From assembly GCF_025370935.1 (NCBI RefSeq), contig NC_133472.1:7366496-7430495 (forward strand): 64,000 nucleotides of DNA, given 5' to 3'. Shown here one piece after another: positions 58,076-64,000 of this stretch. Source of the DNA: Choristoneura fumiferana (lineage: Eukaryota; Arthropoda; Insecta; Lepidoptera; Tortricidae). The position numbers were made by a program, and so were the translations under genes. How positions within the stretch are numbered: the first letter of the stretch is position 1; each line of letters starts with the position of its first letter. The notes beneath the pieces are model-generated. The model searched no databases and had not been told where the DNA came from. It saw only the letters and a list, made by a program, of their open reading frames with translations.

Positions 58076-58544
58076 CTGCTGTGTTAGTGTGATCATGTCC
58101 TTACCTACATATAATACCAAAATTGCTTTTCTTAATATTACTATTTTCATATTTTGCAATATACGACTTAATATGCGTTAAAGTTACCCTTCATTGGGCC
58201 AAAGTACCCCAACCTATAAGTGTAACCTACTAGGGCCGATTTAGGGAAGGACATTAGGAGCTTAAGCCAGGCCCCTACGAATTAAACATGACGAGTCGGC
58301 CACTTATAATTTTTTTTCGTGCACTATTTTTCCCTCCCAAGGGGCCCCCACTTATTGATTGCCCCAAGGCCTCTAGATCTCTAAACTCGGCCCTGAGGCC
58401 TACCTCAAGTTGAATGAACAATCTGAACCTCAATTAGTCTACGCCTCTTGTTGCGCGTATCAGCAACATTGTTCTAATAATCTTTGATAGATACTCTAAT
58501 ACAGTGGTTCTGAACTTAGGGGTAATTAATAATAATAATTAATA

Positions 58545-58965
58545 ATAATACATAAACTGAATTTTTATGCTCTTGTGCATAAAGTAAAATCTTCGTCTAA
58601 GACCAAGGCAGTTAGGTGTAGCCACAAACAAAAAAGTTTCTATATATTTTTTAATACTTTTTTAATTATATAAAACTTAAACTCAATAAAAATAAATAAA
58701 AGTAAAAAAAAATATTATTAAGTATATAGCAATGCATGAAAAATAAAAGGTACCCAGTAAGTGAAAAATATTTCCACTGTTGTTATTTCATCTCCTCGCA
58801 ATCGAAGTGAAAAGCAGTGAAATTCGAGCATTAAACCCGTTTTCCCCTCGACGTGTTTATCAACCCTCGCCATACCGACTCGGGTGGCTTTATGAACGTC
58901 TCGGGTAATATGGCTCGTTTTATGCTCTTGTTGTACAATCTACTATTAACTTGGCCTATGTAAAA
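58545..58965 (-). mobile_element. Four-copy ~450-bp repeat family, copy 4
   Basis: Reverse orientation relative to 29785-30285, sharing ctctgcttttcac, cgtcgaggggaaaa and tagtagattgtacaacaagagcataaaacgag. Confidence 0.75.
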
Positions 58966-59571
58966 ACTTTTTCACTACATCTATAACTTAAACGTTACAC
59001 TAACATGCATAAAACACACAATTTTTAAATCTAACTACGTGACAAAACGTCGTAATTACGCTCAAAGGGGTAAAACTGTATCTCGTGAGGGGTCAACATC
59101 AGTCATCGGAGCACAAACGTGGCCTAAAACTCGCATAGCACTTGTTTTTATAGGGTAAGGTCAACCGGGGCTAATGCGCCACAATACTTTAAACAGCATA
59201 TTTATCAGATTATAACAAACACATCCTTAAAAGCTCTAACTTATGATACAAGCTAGCATATTTTATCTAATTTCATATTTTTGTGGCATTTTATGGCAGT
59301 TTTAATAACTTCTACGTGTAAATTACGTCTTTGTAAAAGGTGGGCCTTTTAGACGCTATAACCCCAGGTGGGTTGAAAGCGTCTTTTACTAGTATTATGT
59401 GTTCGCACATGACAAAGTTTATTATCATGTTGTACGAAATCATATTTAATACTTAAAACCGTACCATAAAAATATCGAGCATGCCACAGTGTTGCGTAGT
59501 CCCGTTTTGTTCGGAAATCTCTATCTCAAAACACAGACATTCATTGCCATGTAACGCATATTTGCCATAGG

Positions 59572-60473
59572 TTATTTTTCTGGGAGCAGTTCGTTATCTT
59601 ACAAAAGAGAGTAATTAGAGCAATTTATAATTTGAAGACGCGTGAATCTTTAAGATCTTTTTTTAAGGAAACAGGTATCCTAACCCTGCCGTCGCTTTAT
59701 GTTTTTGAAATAATCATGTGTGTAAGAAAGAACATATGTGATTTTCCCACTAACGTCGATAAGCCAAAGGCTACTAGAAACACAGGGAAGCTTAAAGTTC
59801 CATCTTACGGACTGGCTAAAACCAAAAAGTAGTTTCTGGGAAATTGCATATTGCATATTCTATAGTCCCGGCGTTCATTAATAGTCCAAACGGACTTTTT
59901 AACATTTCGAACAATTACAGAACTGCTAACGTTTAGGAGGTTGATCGTGCATTTTCTTTTGGATTAGGCTGCGATGAACCTCCTAGATGACGTTAGCAGT
60001 TCTGTAATTGTTCGAAATGTTAAAAAGTCGTTTGGACTATTGATGAACGCTGGGACTATAGAAACCTGAGTTTACGGTACGTTTTTATAATAAAATTCCA
60101 AAAAATATTATAAATGAAACGGGTACAAAATGCAGATCTATTGTCAAGAAGACATTAATATCTAAGGCGTATTATAAAGTTAATGATTATATCATGGACA
60201 GGGATATTTGGAAATAATTCCGATCCGCATTAGCGATCCCTTCAAATAGCGAACCTACTGTGTTAAAAATAAAGTTGTGTTAAATACTTCTGATGTATAC
60301 ATAATAATATCATTTAATAATATTGTTTAAAAAAAATATACCTCGTTGAGTTTCTTGCCGGATTCTTCTCAACAGAGGTTTTACTGAACCGGTGGTAGAT
60401 TTTTTTTAGACATTCATAAGTGCTTGTTATAGCCTAAATTGAATAAAGATATTTTGACTTTGACTTTGACTTT
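59572..60473 (+). mobile_element. Jockey/CR1-type LINE 3' fragment, MITE-interrupted
   Basis: The frame from 59572 reads LFFWEQFVILQKRVIRAIYN, LRSFFKETGILTLPSLYVFE and so on, with an in-frame TAG at 59830. After the MITE it resumes RFYNKIPKNIINE…KAYYKVNDYIMDRDIWK to a stop at 60217. The 3' UTR ends in (TTTGAC)n. The stop and insertion show it is dead. Confidence 0.85.
59860..60061. mobile_element. 202-bp palindromic MITE inside the LINE
   Basis: CTATAGTCCCGGCGTTCAT…AGTCCAAACG…TTTTTAACATTTCGAAC…CAGAACTGCTAACG is mirrored on the right with few mismatches. Could be read as TA-flanked TAGTCCC…GGGACTA. Confidence 0.88.
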
Positions 60474-60690
60474 TCTGTGGGGGGCGCAGTTCCAACATAA
60501 CCTAACTTACTGTTCTGATAGCAGTGCGTTTTTGCGGGGGACACAATTTTAACCCAACCTAACCTAACTGTTCTGGTAGCAGTTTGTTTCTGTGGGGGAC
60601 GTAGTCTAATCTCATCAACTTTTCTGTGGAAGAAGCAGGTCTAAGCTAATCTAACCTACTTTTCTGGTAGCAGTTGGTTTCTGTGGCTGG
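60470..60690 (+). repeat. Imperfect tandem repeat (TTCTGGTAGCAG units)
   Basis: ttctgatagcag (60513), ttctggtagcag (60571) and again at 60662, with aacctaacctaact and ctgtgggggac in between. Confidence 0.6.
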
Positions 60691-60699
60691 TTTGTGCGA

Positions 60700-60925
60700 A
60701 ATGTCATTTTGAACAAACACTTTTTTGGAATACAACATTAGCAAAAAAAAACGTTTGCTTAATAAACGTTTGTCGTAATAAAATTTGACAAGCTAAAATT
60801 ATGCCAAATGATAATTTGACCAAATAAATAAAATACGAAATGTATAAGATTCGTTTGGGAAATGAAACTACTGCGATAAGTTTTTTGGGAAGTGAAATTT
60901 GGCGAAAAATATTTTGCCAAAACGG
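60700..60925. repeat. Degenerate AT-rich array
   Basis: Recurring aaatttgac/aatgataatttgacc/gaaatttggc phrases, similar in style to 4918-5135. Confidence 0.35.
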
Positions 60926-61120
60926 CAGTACACCATTTCGGAGACCTCTCGCTAACTAGCGCCTCTAGCGGCGAATTCATACGCATGCAGTGACCAATAC
61001 TTTTACCCGACTGCCAGAAGAAGGGTTATGTTTTTCGATCGTATGTATTTACATATATGTAATAATATAATAAAAATAATAAAACCATTTATTTCAGGAA
61101 CCTTACCATACAATCCATAC

Positions 61121-61351
61121 TTATATAATATTATAAATGCGAAAGTGTGTGTGTTTGTATGTTTGTGTGTATGTTTGTCCGTCTTTCACGTCGAAACGGA
61201 AAGACGGATTGACGTGATTTTTGGCATAGAAATAGTTTATGGGCCAGAAAGTGACATAAGCTACTTTTTATCCCGGAAAATGCACAGTTCCCGAGGGAAC
61301 AGCGCGCGATAACCGAATTCCAAGCGGGCGCAGTCGCGGGCAAAAGCTAGT
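61121..61351 (+). mobile_element. Helitron-like non-autonomous element
   Basis: Closely matches 37304-37523: ataatattataaatgcgaaagtgtgtg…cgtcgaaacgga…tttatgggccaga…gaacagcgcgcgataaccgaattcc…gcgggcaaaagctagt. Confidence 0.75.
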
Positions 61352-61809
61352 ATAATATAATCAATAAATGTGATGTTAATCTCACTTATACCAGTAGGAG
61401 GTGGTAGTCATAACTAACTGAATCCGGTAGAGTAAGTCCTACCCACATCTCCCGACTTACCCTGTATTAAAGAAAAACATTGGAATAAATTAAGTTTTAC
61501 ACAGGTTCCGTTTCACCGTATTTCGCAGAAGGATTAATAATTTTACCCTCATGAAACAGCATTGTAATCTACAGTTTTCTGTACGGAAGCAATGCCCTTC
61601 GGCGTCATCTTAAGTACCTTCCTAGTTTTGATGGTCATTGACTCAGGTATTTTTCTGGTCGCGACAGGGAAATGCTCGCAGCGATTGGAAAGGATTATCA
61701 ATGACGGCCTTCTGGACGGCAAGTGTGGCATACCTTACATTCATTACTTTAATCAGGCGTTACTTTTACTAAAACCAATTACCTTGCTTCGCGACCTTAC
61801 GTGCAAAAC

Positions 61810-61896
61810 AGCTGCGTCTATGCGACATACATATTTACATGCAAAAGTATTATAACGTATGTCGCATAGCATAGCATAGCTAGCATCACACGCAGC
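61810..61896. repeat. Hairpin-forming inverted repeat
   Basis: gctgcgtctatgcgacatac pairs with gtatgtcgcatag and a distal acgcagc, with (CATAG)n between the two right-hand parts. Confidence 0.6.
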
Positions 61897-63329
61897 TCTA
61901 TCTCTGCAGCGGCCGTGATCATGAGTTGACCATTGACTTTTTGCGATAAAAAATCGTTACAGGGGTATTCAATTCAATGTAACCCGATCATATATAATCA
62001 TGCTAACGCTATTTTTCCCGATTCATATTAAAACACATTGCAACAGTATTGAATAAAATCTACATAGAACTACGAAACAATACTAGAAGCGACCATATAC
62101 AGTGTGTGTGCCTGTAGCTCGGTAACGAAATAATTAAGTATGCATATCGAAAATCAGCGCAAACTTGTGGCACAATAATATGCCAGATGACACACGGTCG
62201 ACCAGAAATAATGGAAAACTCCATACAAAGTGATCCAAGGCCAAAAGTCGAAAAAACATCGGCAATTTCTGTAGGAGTTGCTTACGATGGCAATTAGACG
62301 ACAACCTAAACCCATTAATGAATCGAAAAAGAACATTCACAGATGCCATTTGGGCATTATCTTAACATCTTATAGTATATTGTTGTAGAGGCTGGAAAGT
62401 ATGGAATAGATGAACGAGTTAGTTCGAAGGCTGGCCCGAAGGGGAGGCCTTCGATAATACGAGTTTATCTATTGCACTTTTGGCCCAGACTAAACATTGT
62501 TTTCACGAGTAGGTACCTACTGCGAGGCCCGAGAAAATAAATTATTACAAAATAAACAATAACAATCGAAAGAATACGTTGCTCCCGCCGATTTTTGTTT
62601 CTCTTTTGTTAGATAGTTTTTTTTAAACGAGTCCGCTCTTAGTGGCCAGTATCCAAAACCACCTTTAAAAAATAAAAACTGTATTAAGGTCGCCGCTGAC
62701 TAGGCAACCTGGCTGCGGCAGCAAGTCGAACATAACGAGGATATACTGGAGCCCGCGCACTGAGCAGCCTGGCTGTTCAGCCAGTGCAGTACAGTGCGCG
62801 GCAGGCTTAAAAAGTAATAATGTTGCGGCGTTTTTTCATACTTAAGAAAATTAAAACATTTCTGCATTTAAGAAAAAAAAACATAAAAGTGATAAATGAC
62901 GTATTCTTGTTGGTCACTTTAATTTCACATACAGCACATAATTAGTTTTTCTCAAACATGCTCGGAAATGTATGCGTTAATGTCACGAAATGGAGACATG
63001 AAGTTTCTCATTTAGATCCCTAACCTCCCTACATAACTTCTTGGCCTAGGCCATGAAGTATGTATGAAAATCCATTATTGTCCGCTGCTCTAACTTTTTA
63101 ATTAGTTATAACTTTTTAATGGTCCCAAAGGAAGACCAGCGCCGTTCGCAAGACCGGCAGATTGCTGATTTGGGACCATTTCGTGATATGCATACGTAAC
63201 AATTTTTATTTTATTTTTATTATTGTTGCTGTTTTTTTTTTGGAAAATAGGGCGCTGTCCATTGGAGGACAATATTGCCAGTGTCTAGTAGGTTTTGCCG
63301 TTGTACGGTAAAAATTCTAGAAAACGAAA

Positions 63330-63456
63330 TATGAGATGTAATGGTGGATGAACGATGACAGCGCGAATTCTATTTCTGTTTTTATTATTATTATTCTTAT
63401 CCTTGTCACTTCACGTCATGTAATGTCACGAATAAATGTTTTCTTTCTTTCTTTTT
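63330..63456 (+). mobile_element. Probable LINE/SINE 3' tail
   Basis: tgacagcgcgaattctatttctg…cttcacgtcatgtaatgtcacgaataaatg then (TTTC)n, a typical lepidopteran retroelement ending. Confidence 0.45.
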
Positions 63457-63527
63457 AATTTTGCTTACTAACAAAGGAAAAATTACGAACAGCCAACCAC
63501 CACTACTCTGTAAGCATTTGCGATACT

Positions 63528-63850
63528 GCGACGCGATGCGATGCGATGCGATGCGCGAAGCGATGCGACGCGATGCGATGCGAAGCGATGCGATGCGATG
63601 CGATGCGATGCGAATCGATGCGATGCGATGCGAAGCGATGCAATGCGATGCGAAGCGATGCGATGCGAAGCGATGCGAAGCGAAGCTATGCGAAGCGATG
63701 CGAAGCGATGCGAAGCGATGCGAAGCGATGCGAAGCGATGCGAAGCGATGCGAAGCGAAGCGATGCGATGCGATGCGATGCGATGCGAAGCGATGCGAAG
63801 CGATGCGATGCGAAACGATGCCAAGCGATGCGATGCGATGCGATGCGATG
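63528..63850. repeat. GCGAT/GCGAA pentanucleotide array (~320 bp)
   Basis: About 64 units of period five alternating GCGAT and GCGAA with few substitutions. Because five is not a multiple of three and no unit makes a stop, long open frames run through it on both strands; none is a gene. Confidence 0.95.
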
Positions 63851-63870
63851 GATGGATGGATGGATGGATG
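63847..63870 (+). repeat. (GATG)n microsatellite
   Basis: Six perfect GATG units directly following the pentanucleotide array. Confidence 0.95.
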
Positions 63871-63879
63871 AAACATTTC

Positions 63880-64000
63880 CTCACATTGTTTGAGAAAAGC
63901 ACTATACAAGCCTCGGCCAGAACAGGTGAAATAACTGGCACTTGAGGCATCCCATCTTAGGCCTCTAGGTTGGCAACGCATCCGCAATACCCCTGGTGTT
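63880..64000 (-). mobile_element. Interspersed repeat, runs off the window end
   Basis: The reverse of aacaccaggggtattgcggatgcgttgccaacctagaggcctaagatggga, i.e. the family at 43300-43572. Confidence 0.7.

Larger units (their letters stand above)
56519..64000. other. Flank upstream of obst-A, no gene recognised
   Basis: From 56600 to 58030 and 58080-58540 nothing identifiable. Beyond that repeats dominate. One open frame at 61592-61855 has slightly coding-like codons but no recognised product (see findings). Confidence 0.55.

Noticed and set aside
63406..63987. Long open frames (115–193 aa) on both strands, rich in RIASHRFAS or DAMRCDAKR
   Set aside because: They are produced by the stop-free pentanucleotide array and appear in several frames at once.

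Overview
The window is AT-rich eukaryotic DNA, almost certainly from a moth or butterfly. The evidence is genes cut by long GT–AG introns, CBM14 cuticle-protein genes with insect architecture, and a dense set of repeats typical of lepidopteran genomes: tRNA-derived SINEs with a poly-TTTA tail, LINE ends carrying (GATGAT)n or (TTTGAC)n tails, Helitron-like elements ending in CTAGT, and many palindromic MITEs.

Only two protein-coding genes can be supported. Both lie on the minus strand, in tandem, about 19 kb apart. The distal one (56434 down to 45141, 5 exons, 237 aa) reads as obstructor-A (CPAP3-A1). The second (26220 down to 10627, 7 exons, 240 aa) is a close paralogue of the same CPAP3 family. 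Each encodes a signal peptide followed by three six-cysteine chitin-binding type-2 (CBM14/peritrophin-A) domains. The two share the same exon lengths once two extra introns in the second gene are ignored (81+114 = 195; 65+139 = 204; 214 = 214), so they are tandem duplicates. Both products should be secreted and bind chitin in cuticular extracellular matrix; this is inferred from the family.

Layout: 1–10573 is repeat-rich flank downstream of the CPAP3 paralogue; 10574–26220 is that gene; 26221–45081 is an intergenic block packed with SINEs, MITEs, Helitron-like and other repeats, several nested; 45082–56518 is obst-A with a 7.6-kb first intron holding a 1.08-kb fold-back element; 56519–64000 is upstream flank with a LINE fragment broken by a MITE, Helitron-like elements and a large GCGAT/GCGAA pentanucleotide array near the end.

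The most informative structures besides the genes are nested insertions whose host repeats show the insertion sites (52655–52786, 42592–43045, 59860–60061), and a long inverted repeat whose arms seem built from units of about 125 bp (50634–51711). I found no rRNA, functional tRNA, CRISPR or prokaryotic-type feature. Family names for repeats come from recognition of general type only; no database was searched.
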